Assembly (NCBI GenBank): GCA_030039575.1
Contig: JASHVH010000270.1
Location: 1 to 11,239 of the forward strand
Length of the DNA: 11,239 bases
Direction: 5' to 3'
Origin: Acidimicrobiales bacterium
GTDB lineage: Bacteria; Actinomycetota; Acidimicrobiia; Acidimicrobiales; Palsa-688
In this document: positions 1-6,797 of the stretch, one piece after another
Layout of the letters: the number at the start of each line of letters is the position of its first letter
Position numbering within the stretch: position 1 is the stretch's first letter
Translations under genes and position numbers: made by a program
The notes under the pieces: model-generated
Told to the model about the DNA's origin: nothing
The model's database searches: none
What the model saw: the letters and a program-made list of their open reading frames with translations, nothing else

Positions 1-354
1 CACCGGGTAGTTCCACGGCCCGATGACCAGGACGGCGCCCAGGGGTTCAGGCACCACCTCGGCCCTCCCGGGCCACAGCACCCAGGGCACGGCCACCCGG
101 CGGGGAGCCGCCCACGACGCCACCTGGCGACGTACGCCCTCGATGTCGCGCCGGACAGCCGCTATATCTGTGAGCCAACCTTCGAGCTCGGGCTTGCCTA
201 AGTCGGCCGCCATGGCGTCGGTAAGCACTCCGGCTTCCCGGTCGAGCAGCCACACGAGCTCACTGAGCTGGGCGCGGCGCCAGGAAAGGGGCCGGGTCAA
301 ACCGGTCCGGAACGTCCCCCTGAGTTGCTCGGCTAGCGCAGAGAGTGGCCTCAC
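1..354 (-). CDS. Aldehyde dehydrogenase, N-terminal part (cut by left window edge)
   Basis: This is the first 118 residues of an NAD(P)-dependent aldehyde dehydrogenase; the rest lies beyond position 1. The reverse-strand reading has the class-3-like opening pattern: a short N-terminus, then WRRAQLSEL (about residues 26-34), then DLGKPELE (about 51-58). It reaches EPLGAVLVIGPWNYPV (103-118), the family's first strongly conserved stretch at the coenzyme-binding site. The family oxidises aldehydes to carboxylic acids, and class-3-like members often act on fatty or aromatic aldehydes. The catalytic Cys and Glu are off the window, so the substrate cannot be judged. The frame is open from a stop at 397-399; the only good start is GTG at 352-354, with no clear ribosome binding site. 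It lies 53 bases downstream of the BldD-like gene on the same strand, so readthrough is possible. The family is secure; the exact class is inferred. Confidence 0.88.
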   Translation of the reverse strand, partial: MRPLSALAEQLRGTFRTGLTRPLSWRRAQLSELVWLLDREAGVLTDAMAADLGKPELEGWLTDIAAVRRDIEGVRRQVASWAAPRRVAVPWVLWPGRAEVVPEPLGAVLVIGPWNYPV

Positions 355-361
355 TGATGTG

Positions 362-367
362 AGGGTA
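362..367 (-). promoter_or_regulatory. Possible -10 box for leaderless aldehyde dehydrogenase transcript
   Basis: The minus strand reads TACCCT, which fits the actinobacterial -10 pattern TANNNT. Seven bases separate it from the GTG start codon at 352-354, so transcription would begin at or one base before the start codon. No convincing -35 hexamer is visible. This is only suggestive, because such hexamers occur often by chance. Confidence 0.22.
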
Positions 368-407
368 CCGAGGCCGGCCTCTCCATCGCGTGCAGTTCAG
401 GCCCTAT

Positions 408-917
408 TCAGGTCCTTATACCCAGTTCCTCGATGCGGTTGCGCATGGCGTGCTCGTCGCGCTCGAAGACCCGGGCCAATGCCCGCACGTCCTCGGCCCT
501 GATCGTGATGAGGCGCCCGTTGAAGTCCCCGCGCTGGATCTGGATCATCCCTATGTACCGGCGTAAGACCTCGCGCTCGGGGGCGTCCAGGCGCTCGAGG
601 CGGGAAAGGTCGATCGTGATCGGGCTTCCTTCAGTCCCCGACGACGCCCGGCTGTCAGAACCAAAGTCCGGCTCGAGCGACATTTTCGGCAGCAACTGGT
701 CGACGGGGACCCCGTACAGGCGGGCCAACCGCTGAAGGCGCAGGACCGAGATGATCCTTTCGCCCCGCTCGTAGGCGCCGAGCACCGATGCCTTGAACTC
801 CCGCTCCGACTGTTCCTCGACGGCTTGCAACGACAGGCCCTGCTGCCGCCGTATGTTGCGTAGCCGCTCGCCTACGTGGCGTGCGTAAGCGGGGGTCATC
901 TCCTCCGCCAGGCTCAT
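408..917 (-). CDS. bldD: BldD-like HTH transcriptional regulator with c-di-GMP-binding signature
   Basis: The gene encodes a 169-residue cytoplasmic DNA-binding regulator. Residues about 13-75 form an Xre/Cro-type helix-turn-helix domain (LRNIRRQQGLSLQAVEEQS, then YERGER and LARLYGVPVDQLLP). A low-complexity linker (about 80-98) follows, then a C-terminal domain. That domain contains RGD at 129-131 and RAED at 140-143. The spacing is the RGD-X8-RxxD signature by which Streptomyces BldD binds a cyclic-di-GMP tetramer (RGD...RQDD there). BldD dimerises on c-di-GMP and represses sporulation genes during vegetative growth. The length matches Streptomyces BldD (about 167 aa). The ATG at 915-917 was chosen; a second in-frame ATG at codon 7 follows GGAGGAG without a spacer, so it is less likely. 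The inverted repeats at 975-1001 could be its own operator. Identity with BldD is strong at the motif level; its targets here are unknown. Confidence 0.85.
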   Translation of the reverse strand: MSLAEEMTPAYARHVGERLRNIRRQQGLSLQAVEEQSEREFKASVLGAYERGERIISVLRLQRLARLYGVPVDQLLPKMSLEPDFGSDSRASSGTEGSPITIDLSRLERLDAPEREVLRRYIGMIQIQRGDFNGRLITIRAEDVRALARVFERDEHAMRNRIEELGIRT

Positions 918-974
918 GGTTTCTGTCCCATTTCTTGCTTTCGGCCCTCCGGTCTCAAGTGGTCAACACGAAGA

Positions 975-1001
975 GTAGCGAAAACTTGCTACGCAAAGTA
1001 G
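975..1001. promoter_or_regulatory. Overlapping inverted repeats upstream of the BldD-like gene
   Basis: Three inverted repeats share bases here: GTAGC (975-979) with GCTAC (988-992), TTGC (986-989) with GCAA (993-996) around TAC, and CTAC (989-992) with GTAG (998-1001). The cluster begins 58 bases upstream of the BldD-like start codon, in a 166-base gap with no gene. Its position suits an operator for the adjacent regulator. It does not visibly match the published Streptomyces BldD box, so the binding protein is unknown. Confidence 0.35.
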
Positions 1002-1083
1002 TCGTGCCAACCTGCCTCGGCCTTTACCTCGCACTTTTCTGCGGAGCGGAGCGCCTTTCGCGCGGAGTGTGGTATTTCGGCTC

Positions 1084-3222
1084 TCAGCCTCGTGCAGTGC
1101 ACTCCAGCATCACGAAGTGATGGCCAAGCAACTGCACGGGCTTCCCCGCCTGTACCAGGCCAGGTTTTGGCACCGGCCTGGTGTCCGCTGTGTCGACGAC
1201 GACCCGCCACGGGCCGCCCCATTTCGGGCCGGGGAGCCGGAACTGGAGCGGTTCCTCCCACGCGTTGAAGGCCAGGTAGAACGACGAGTCCGCCACATGG
1301 CGACCATGCCGGTCCGGCTCGGTCAGCGACGAGCCGTTCAGGAGCACCCCCAGCGACTTGGCGTAGCCCACCCCCCAGTCGGAGTCAGTCATCAGGCGCC
1401 CGTCCGGGCGGAACCAACCGATGTCGGCCTGCCCCGGGCCCGCGGCCAGCTTGCGGAGAGGGCGACCCTGGAAAAAGCGCCGCCGCCGGAAGACGCGGTG
1501 GGAACGGCGCAGGTGCAGGACGGCCCTCGTCCACGCCAGGAGGTCGGCGTCGATGTGCTCCCAGTCGTACCACGAGATCTCGTTGTCCTGGCAATATGCG
1601 TTGTTGTTGCCCTCCTGGGTGCGCCCTAGTTCGTCCCCTCCGAGCAACATGGGAACTCCCAGCGACAGGGCCAGAGTGGCAATGAAATTGCGGGCCTGAC
1701 GGGCGCGAAGGGCACGCACTTCAGGGTCGTCCGTCGGGCCTTCGGCCCCGCAGTTCCACGAACGGTTGTCGTCTGTGCCGTCCTTGTTGTCCTCGCCGTT
1801 GGCCTCATTGTGCTTATGGTCGTAGCTCACCAGGTCGGCCAGGGTGAAACCGTCGTGGGCGGTAACGAAATTGATGCTGGCCCAGGGCCGGCGACCGGTC
1901 GCCTCGTAAAGGTCTGAGCTACCCGTGAGCCTCAAGGCCAGTTCGCCGATCGAAGTGTTCTCCTGGCGCCAATAGTCGCGGACGGAGTCCCGGTAGCGGC
2001 TGTTCCATTCCGACCACAGCACCGGGAAGTTCCCTACCTGGTACCCGCCCGTCCCGAGGTCCCACGGTTCCGCGATCAGCTTTATCTGGCTTATCACCGG
2101 GTCCTGGTGGATCAGGTCGAAGAAAGCGGAAAGTTTGTCAACCTCATGGAACTGCCTGGCCAAACTGGCCGCCAGGTCGAAGCGAAAGCCGTCGACATGC
2201 ATTTCCAGCACCCAGTAGCGCAGCGAGTCCATAAGCAGCTGCAGCGTCTGCGGGTTGCTCACGTTTAGGGTATTACCTGTACCGGTCGTGTCGGCGTAAT
2301 AACGCGGGTCAGCGGGGTCGAGCCGGTAATAACTCGGGTTGTCGAGGCCCCTGAAACTGAGGGTCGGGCCAAGGTGATTGCCCTCGGCTGTATGGTTGTA
2401 GACAACATCGAGGATCACCTCGATCCCGGCGGCGTGCAAAGCCCGGACCATTGTCTTGAACTCATTAACGACGCGTTGTCCCGGCCGGGACGCATAACCG
2501 TTATGAGGGGCGAAATAACCGATGGAATTGTAGCCCCAATAATTTCGCAGGCCCCGCTCCACCAGGTACTGGTCGTCGACAAATTGGTGGACAGGCATAA
2601 GTTCGACGGCGGTGATACCCAGACGCTGAAGGTGCTCGACCACCGCCGGATGGGCCACGCCGGCATAAGTACCCTTTTGCGAGGGGGGCACCTCCGGGTG
2701 CCGGCAGGTGAGCCCACGCACATGGGTCTCGTAAATCACGGTGTCGTGCCAGGGCGTACGCGGCCGGTGGTCGTCGGCCCATTCGAAGCCTGCGTCGATA
2801 ACGATCGACTTCGGCATCGAGGAGGCAGAGTCGGTCCAGTCGATCATCCGGTCGTCGCCGTCTGAAAGCACGTAGCTGTAAACGGCCTGGTCCCATTGCA
2901 CCTGCCCTGCCACCGCCTTTGCGTACGGGTCGAGCAGGAGCTTGGCGTGGTTGGCCCGAAGGCCTTGTTCGGGGTCATAGTGCCCGTGCACCCGGTACCC
3001 GTAGAGCTGCCCAGGCTCAGCCTCGTCCAGGTACCCGTGCCAGACGTACGCGTCCACTTCGGGGAGCTCCAACCGGGTCTCCGCGCCGGCCTCGTCGAAC
3101 AAGCACAGCTCCACCGCCTCAGCGGTCTGCGAGAAGACCGAGAAGTTTGTGCCTGCCCCGTCCCACGTGGCGCCGAGGGGGTAGGGGTCACCGGGGCTGA
3201 GGGCCGTAGGCACGAACGGCAA
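1084..3222 (-). CDS. glgX: Glycogen debranching enzyme GlgX
   Basis: This 712-residue GH13 isoamylase-type enzyme hydrolyses alpha-1,6 branch points in the limit dextrin left by glycogen phosphorylase. An N-terminal CBM48 domain (about 12-105, starting YPLGATWDGAGTNFSVF) precedes the catalytic barrel. All four GH13 regions are intact: DVVYNH (272-277), GFRFDLA (345-351, nucleophile D349), AEPWD (384-388, acid/base E385) and FVTAHD (452-457, D457). A C-terminal beta domain ends the protein at about normal GlgX length. The longest start is TTG at 3220-3222, with no ribosome binding site; GTG at 3211-3213 would shorten it by three residues and is equally plausible. No other glycogen gene is in view, so it may be a standalone glgX. 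It is transcribed divergently from the membrane protein at 3320. Function is secure; the exact start is not. Confidence 0.97.
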   Translation of the reverse strand: MPFVPTALSPGDPYPLGATWDGAGTNFSVFSQTAEAVELCLFDEAGAETRLELPEVDAYVWHGYLDEAEPGQLYGYRVHGHYDPEQGLRANHAKLLLDPYAKAVAGQVQWDQAVYSYVLSDGDDRMIDWTDSASSMPKSIVIDAGFEWADDHRPRTPWHDTVIYETHVRGLTCRHPEVPPSQKGTYAGVAHPAVVEHLQRLGITAVELMPVHQFVDDQYLVERGLRNYWGYNSIGYFAPHNGYASRPGQRVVNEFKTMVRALHAAGIEVILDVVYNHTAEGNHLGPTLSFRGLDNPSYYRLDPADPRYYADTTGTGNTLNVSNPQTLQLLMDSLRYWVLEMHVDGFRFDLAASLARQFHEVDKLSAFFDLIHQDPVISQIKLIAEPWDLGTGGYQVGNFPVLWSEWNSRYRDSVRDYWRQENTSIGELALRLTGSSDLYEATGRRPWASINFVTAHDGFTLADLVSYDHKHNEANGEDNKDGTDDNRSWNCGAEGPTDDPEVRALRARQARNFIATLALSLGVPMLLGGDELGRTQEGNNNAYCQDNEISWYDWEHIDADLLAWTRAVLHLRRSHRVFRRRRFFQGRPLRKLAAGPGQADIGWFRPDGRLMTDSDWGVGYAKSLGVLLNGSSLTEPDRHGRHVADSSFYLAFNAWEEPLQFRLPGPKWGGPWRVVVDTADTRPVPKPGLVQAGKPVQLLGHHFVMLECTARG

Positions 3223-3285
3223 GGCTACAGGTCGCCGGCTGGGACCATTCAGGCCGGAGCCTTTCAGGACTGTCTCAGCCGGCCG

Positions 3286-3313
3286 CTGACGACCGGGCCG
3301 GCATCGTTAAACT
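3286..3313 (+). promoter_or_regulatory. Promoter for a leaderless transcript of the GT-C-like gene
   Basis: A -10 hexamer TAAACT (3308-3313) fits TANNNT. A partial -35 hexamer CTGACG (3286-3291) lies 16 bases upstream. Six bases separate the -10 box from the GTG start codon at 3320, which puts the expected transcription start on the first base of that codon. No Shine-Dalgarno sequence precedes the GTG. Leaderless mRNAs are common in Actinobacteria, so the arrangement is coherent, but it is inferred from spacing alone. Confidence 0.5.
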
Positions 3314-3319
3314 GCCGCC

Positions 3320-5347
3320 GTGGCAGGTACCCTCTCGGCTCCCCGGCCGGTGGCGCCGGGAGCAGTCCTGTCTGAAGATCGCGTCGAGACGGCCCCGCAG
3401 CCGCCCGGCCGGCTGCCGCGGACCGTAGTCCTGGCCCATGCGGCCACCCTGGTTGTGACGTTTTCGATGTGGGCCTACCTCGACCGCAACCTGTGGTTCT
3501 TCGGTGATGAGTGGGACTTCCTCACCCGGCGGGGCCTGCACGGCGCCTATTTCAGCCTCTGGGCTCCCCATAACGAGCACTGGTCGGTCCTGCCGATCTT
3601 GTTGTGGAGGGCCATATATTCTCTCGAGCACCTTTCGAGCTACTGGCCTTACTTGGTGCCGCTCCTGTTGGCCCATGTCGCCGTGGTGCACCTGGTTTGG
3701 CGCCGCTGCCTCCGGGAGGGGGCCGACCCGTGGGTGGCCACCGCCCTCGCACTGTTGCTGGGCCTCCTCGGTGCCGGGGCCGAGGACCTCGTCTGGGCGT
3801 TCCAGATCGGCTTTGTCTCCTCTTTGCTATTCGGCCTCCTGGCGATGGAGGTGGTTGAGGGCACCGGCCGTCCCGTCGCCCGCGACGCCGCCGCCGCGTG
3901 CCTGGCGCTGGCGGCGTTGATGTGTTCTACCGTGGGCGTGGCCAGTTGCGTGGCGCTGGCCGTACTGCTCCTGGGCCGGTGGGGCTGGCGCCGGGCCGTC
4001 ACCGTGTTGGCCGTGCCGCTATCTGCCTATGCCCTTTGGTTCGCCCTGGCCGGCCACTCCGGGTTGAAGGCCACCGGGGACAGCTTCGGCGTGCCCGTCT
4101 TTTTGACCGTGCCCGTTTTCGTCGCCTCCAACCTGGCTAATGACCTCGGCCACGCCGCCAGCTGGCCCAACGCCGGGCCGTTCCTGGCCGCGGCTGTTAT
4201 CGCGTGGGGCCTCTGGGGCCGGCGCCGGCTCTTCGCCCGCCATCCCGCCGTGCTGGGCGGGGCATGCGCGGCGGTGGTTTTTTACGCGCTGGCGGCCACG
4301 GGGCGGGACCGCATCGGCCCCACGATAAGCCCGTCGCGTTACGCCTACGTGGGGGCGGTCTTCTTGTTGCCGGCGCTGGCGCTCATGCTGACCGACGTGC
4401 GTGACATGGCGGCGCGGTGGCGGCCGGCCCGGGGCTCAACGGGCCCGCGGGGCTCGCAGTGGACGATGGCGGTAGTGCCCGTCATGGTGCTGCTGGTAGC
4501 GGCGGCCACCGCGGGCAACGTCATCGCCGGCGTGCGATTTGCCCGGTCACGGACCGACTATGTCCGCGGGCTCGAGGACCAGATCATCACCAGCGCGGCG
4601 TTATTGCAGAGCGCTGACCAGGTGAAAAGAGCGCTCAACAGGTACCCGATCTGGGCCAGCGGGGCCGCTTCCGGGTACCTGACGCCGTACCTGCTCGCTC
4701 GCCTGTACCGCGAGCGCCTGTTGCCGAGGCCCGGGGCCGCGCTGATGACCCCGACCGAGGTGCTCAACGACCTGAGCTGGCTCGACCTGACCGGCTCGTC
4801 GCACCCCTCGGGGCGCGGGCGGTTCCAGGTGCTCAGCTCCGTCGGTGTCACCTGGTCCCGGGTAGGCCCCGCACTGGGCCGGCGTCAGCGGGAGGTCCTT
4901 CCGTCCGGGCGCGCCGACCTGCTGGGGGCGCGTGACTTCGACCCGGTCATCGACGGGGCGGCAATGGACGAGCGCCGTAGCGTCCCTCTGGACGCCTGGC
5001 CGCGCGGCCCCGGCGCCTGTGCGCTGGCACTGCCGGCCGAGGCCCACTTTCCCCTCACGTTCCCGGCTTCGGTGCGGTTGGGTTTCGCCGCTGGAGCAAG
5101 GGCTGGCTCGCTCTGGGTCTCGCTCGGCAAGGCGGGTGGGAAGGTGCTGGCGCTTCTGGCTCGTCCTTGGGGCACCGAAGGCCTGCCCGGGAGCGCGGCC
5201 GTACAAGGGCAGGCACTGACCGTCCCCGCCGGCGGGCACCTCTGGGTGAACGACTTCGCTCCTGGCGACGACTTGGTCTTGCAGCTACCACCGGGCCGAA
5301 GTGCCGAAGTGTGCGGGTTTTCCCCCGCCAACGGGAACGTGGCCTGA
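3320..5347 (+). CDS. Large multi-spanning membrane protein, probable GT-C-fold glycosyltransferase
   Basis: The 675-residue integral membrane protein has many hydrophobic helices between about residues 35 and 405, then a soluble region of about 270 residues. A first helix (about 35-53) leads into a loop with GDEWDF (62-67) and NEHW (85-88). An acidic D-E pair in the first outside loop is typical of GT-C enzymes, which move sugars from polyprenyl-phosphate donors outside the membrane. PSRYAYVG (338-345) starts a later helix. The C-terminal region (about 480-675), rich in Pro, Gly and hydrophobic residues, is probably extracytoplasmic and may be a beta-rich domain. GTG at 3320 is the likely start; it lacks a ribosome binding site but sits on a predicted leaderless start. 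The divergent neighbour is glgX; whether they share a pathway is unknown. Membrane topology is clear, the GT-C assignment is moderate, and the substrate is unknown. Confidence 0.72.
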   Translation: MAGTLSAPRPVAPGAVLSEDRVETAPQPPGRLPRTVVLAHAATLVVTFSMWAYLDRNLWFFGDEWDFLTRRGLHGAYFSLWAPHNEHWSVLPILLWRAIYSLEHLSSYWPYLVPLLLAHVAVVHLVWRRCLREGADPWVATALALLLGLLGAGAEDLVWAFQIGFVSSLLFGLLAMEVVEGTGRPVARDAAAACLALAALMCSTVGVASCVALAVLLLGRWGWRRAVTVLAVPLSAYALWFALAGHSGLKATGDSFGVPVFLTVPVFVASNLANDLGHAASWPNAGPFLAAAVIAWGLWGRRRLFARHPAVLGGACAAVVFYALAATGRDRIGPTISPSRYAYVGAVFLLPALALMLTDVRDMAARWRPARGSTGPRGSQWTMAVVPVMVLLVAAATAGNVIAGVRFARSRTDYVRGLEDQIITSAALLQSADQVKRALNRYPIWASGAASGYLTPYLLARLYRERLLPRPGAALMTPTEVLNDLSWLDLTGSSHPSGRGRFQVLSSVGVTWSRVGPALGRRQREVLPSGRADLLGARDFDPVIDGAAMDERRSVPLDAWPRGPGACALALPAEAHFPLTFPASVRLGFAAGARAGSLWVSLGKAGGKVLALLARPWGTEGLPGSAAVQGQALTVPAGGHLWVNDFAPGDDLVLQLPPGRSAEVCGFSPANGNVA

Positions 5348-5363
5348 GGTCGGGCGCAGGACC

Positions 5364-5388
5364 GCGGCCGTGGCCGCACCGGCCGTGG
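5364..5388. terminator. Possible bidirectional hairpin between convergent genes
   Basis: GCGGCC (5364-5369) and GGCCGC (5372-5377) form an inverted repeat in the 42-base gap between two convergent stop codons, giving a five-pair stem with a four-base loop. CGGCCGTGG also occurs twice (5365-5373 and 5380-5388). There is no T-tract, so intrinsic termination is only possible on the basis of position. Confidence 0.3.
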
Positions 5389-5389
5389 T

Positions 5390-6508
5390 TCAGCCCCACC
5401 AAAACGCGGAAGCCACAATCGCGTAAAGGGCGATTAGAGCGACACCCTCCAGCCAGGAGTACTCGCCGTCATAAATGACCACAGCGGCGACGACGACGGC
5501 CACCGCCAGCGCCGCTACCAGCAATGGCGGGAAGACCAAGGTGAGGTGGTGCGTCCCGAAGACTGCGCTCCCCAAGACGAGCACGGGCGTAAGTAGAAGG
5601 GCGACCTGGAGAGGGCTGTTCAGGATGGTGCTTATGGCGTAGTCAGACCGGGCTTTCCAGGCAAAGCGGACGCCGGCGAAGTTCTCCACGGCGTTGGATG
5701 CGATGGCCACGATGACGAGGCCGGTGAACTCCGGCGTTATGTCCAGCGCCCTGGTCGCGGGCACCAGGGACGAGACGAACCAGTCCGAGGCGGCGGCGGA
5801 GGCAGCACCCGCAACTACCAGGACGATGACGGCCGTGCTGAGCGGCCAGCCCTCGCGGGCCGGTGCCGACCCGGTCGTGGAGGCCGGCAGCCCGCCGGTC
5901 TTGTCCGGGTCGCCGTCCCCCCGGGACCTTGGCCCTCCGCTCAGCCAGAACGGGATGCTCGCCAGGTAGACGAGCAACAGGATCACGGCCGTGATGTCGG
6001 ATAACGCTTCGGTGTGGTGCGCCGCCGGGGTCTCGAGCCGGGTAGCCAGGGTGGGCACCAGCATTGCCCCCACCGCGAGGGTGAGCAGGGTAACCAGCAT
6101 GCGGGGCGCCTCGGGACGGAACTTCTGGATCCCGTACCTTGCCCCTCCGCTCAGGAAGGCCACTCCGAGAACGAGCAAGACGTTGCCGAGCACCGAGCCG
6201 ACCAGCGCCGACTGGACCACCGACGTGAGCCCCTCCCGCAAGGCGAATATGCACACGAACAGCTCGGGCAAGTTGCCGAGGCTGGACTGGAACAGACCGG
6301 TCGGGCCAGGGCCGAGGTACTCGGCGACCTGTTCGATCGATTGCCCGACGACCGCCGCCAGAGAGGCGATAGCCAACGCGGAGAGGACGAAGCGGGCGAC
6401 GTCGCTGGCGCCTGCTGCCGTCGTTAGCCCCGCCGCCAGTGTGAACACGGTCGAGCTGACGAGGGCCAGGCGCTGCGACGTCTCGAGGGCATCGATAGTG
6501 CGGGACAT
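5390..6508 (-). CDS. Calcium/cation:proton antiporter (CaCA superfamily, CAX/ChaA-like)
   Basis: This 372-residue inner-membrane exchanger has about ten or eleven hydrophobic segments in two halves, joined by a polar loop (about 190-221). Each half carries one of the alpha-repeats that form the cation site. The first has SLGNLPELFVCIFALREG (76-93, with N79 and E82); the second has IASNAVENFAGVRFAWK (269-285, with N272 and E275). These correspond to the GN(A/L)PE and GNA(A/V)E motifs of Ca2+/H+ antiporters. Proton-driven export of Ca2+ or Na+ is the family role; the ion cannot be told from sequence. The second motif has SNAVEN rather than the more usual GNAAEH. The ATG at 6506-6508 follows GAGG by eight bases, a reasonable ribosome binding site. 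The gene converges on the GT-C-like gene and diverges from tRNA-Cys. Length is normal for the family. Confidence 0.88.
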   Translation of the reverse strand: MSRTIDALETSQRLALVSSTVFTLAAGLTTAAGASDVARFVLSALAIASLAAVVGQSIEQVAEYLGPGPTGLFQSSLGNLPELFVCIFALREGLTSVVQSALVGSVLGNVLLVLGVAFLSGGARYGIQKFRPEAPRMLVTLLTLAVGAMLVPTLATRLETPAAHHTEALSDITAVILLLVYLASIPFWLSGGPRSRGDGDPDKTGGLPASTTGSAPAREGWPLSTAVIVLVVAGAASAAASDWFVSSLVPATRALDITPEFTGLVIVAIASNAVENFAGVRFAWKARSDYAISTILNSPLQVALLLTPVLVLGSAVFGTHHLTLVFPPLLVAALAVAVVVAAVVIYDGEYSWLEGVALIALYAIVASAFWWG

Positions 6509-6554
6509 GGCGTCGACCTCGGCCGACGTTACAGCGGCGCTTCTGGTGACGTTG

Positions 6555-6560
6555 TACAGT
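6555..6560 (+). promoter_or_regulatory. Possible -10 box for tRNA-Cys
   Basis: TACAGT fits TANNNT and lies 21 bases before the mature tRNA 5' end, implying a leader of roughly 15 bases to be trimmed by RNase P. No clear -35 hexamer is visible at the expected distance. Confidence 0.3.
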
Positions 6561-6581
6561 GAGGCTTCCTGTAGCGCGCCG

Positions 6582-6656
6582 GGCGGCGTGGCCGAGTGGT
6601 CCAGGCAAGGGCCTGCAAAGCCCTCTACAGCGGTTCGATTCCGCTCGCCGCCTCCA
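6582..6656 (+). tRNA. tRNA-Cys (anticodon GCA)
   Basis: The cloverleaf folds fully. The acceptor stem pairs GGCGGCG (6582-6588) with CGCCGCC (6646-6652). The D arm is GCC/GGC with a GG-containing loop, and the anticodon stem pairs AGGGC (6608-6612) with GCCCT (6620-6624). The loop CTGCAAA carries GCA at 6615-6617. The T arm pairs AGCGG with CCGCT around TTCGATT. The discriminator base is T6653, the expected U73 identity element for cysteine tRNA, and CCA is encoded at 6654-6656. No other tRNA gene lies nearby. Confidence 0.97.
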
Positions 6657-6706
6657 GCGTTTGGGCAGGTCAGAATGGGTACGCAAAGAGCGGTTGGCCC
6701 CTAATG

Positions 6707-6727
6707 GTCAGTCGACAGTCAGTCGAC
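6707..6727. repeat. Tandem 10-bp repeat forming a possible hairpin
   Basis: GTCAGTCGAC occurs twice, at 6707-6716 and 6718-6727, separated by one A. Because GTCGAC is itself palindromic, the two copies (6711-6716 and 6722-6727) can also pair as a six-pair stem with a five-base loop. It lies between the 3' end of tRNA-Cys and the 3' end of the response regulator gene, so it might help terminate either transcript, although no T-tract follows. Confidence 0.4.
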
Positions 6728-6797
6728 CGTGCCACACGAACCCGGCGGCAACCTCACGGTAAAACGCCTGGCGGTCCAACGGGGCCGGCCAGTTCGA

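Noticed and set aside
23..502. Plus-strand open frame across the left end
   Set aside because: It is antisense to the aldehyde dehydrogenase N-terminus and the end of the BldD-like gene. Its Arg/Ser/Pro-rich translation is typical of a shadow frame.
1051..1063. GCGC-CTTTC-GCGC hairpin downstream of glgX as an intrinsic terminator
   Set aside because: The stem is only four pairs and no T-run follows in the direction of glgX transcription.
6582..6656. tRNA-Cys as an integration site for a mobile element
   Set aside because: No integrase, transposase or duplicate of the tRNA 3' end occurs in the window, and the flanking genes look like ordinary chromosomal genes.
5643..6686. Second minus-strand frame of 347 codons overlapping the antiporter and crossing the tRNA
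   Set aside because: It is Arg-rich and low in complexity, and it runs through tRNA-Cys. The overlapping frame has the two alpha-repeats of a real exchanger.
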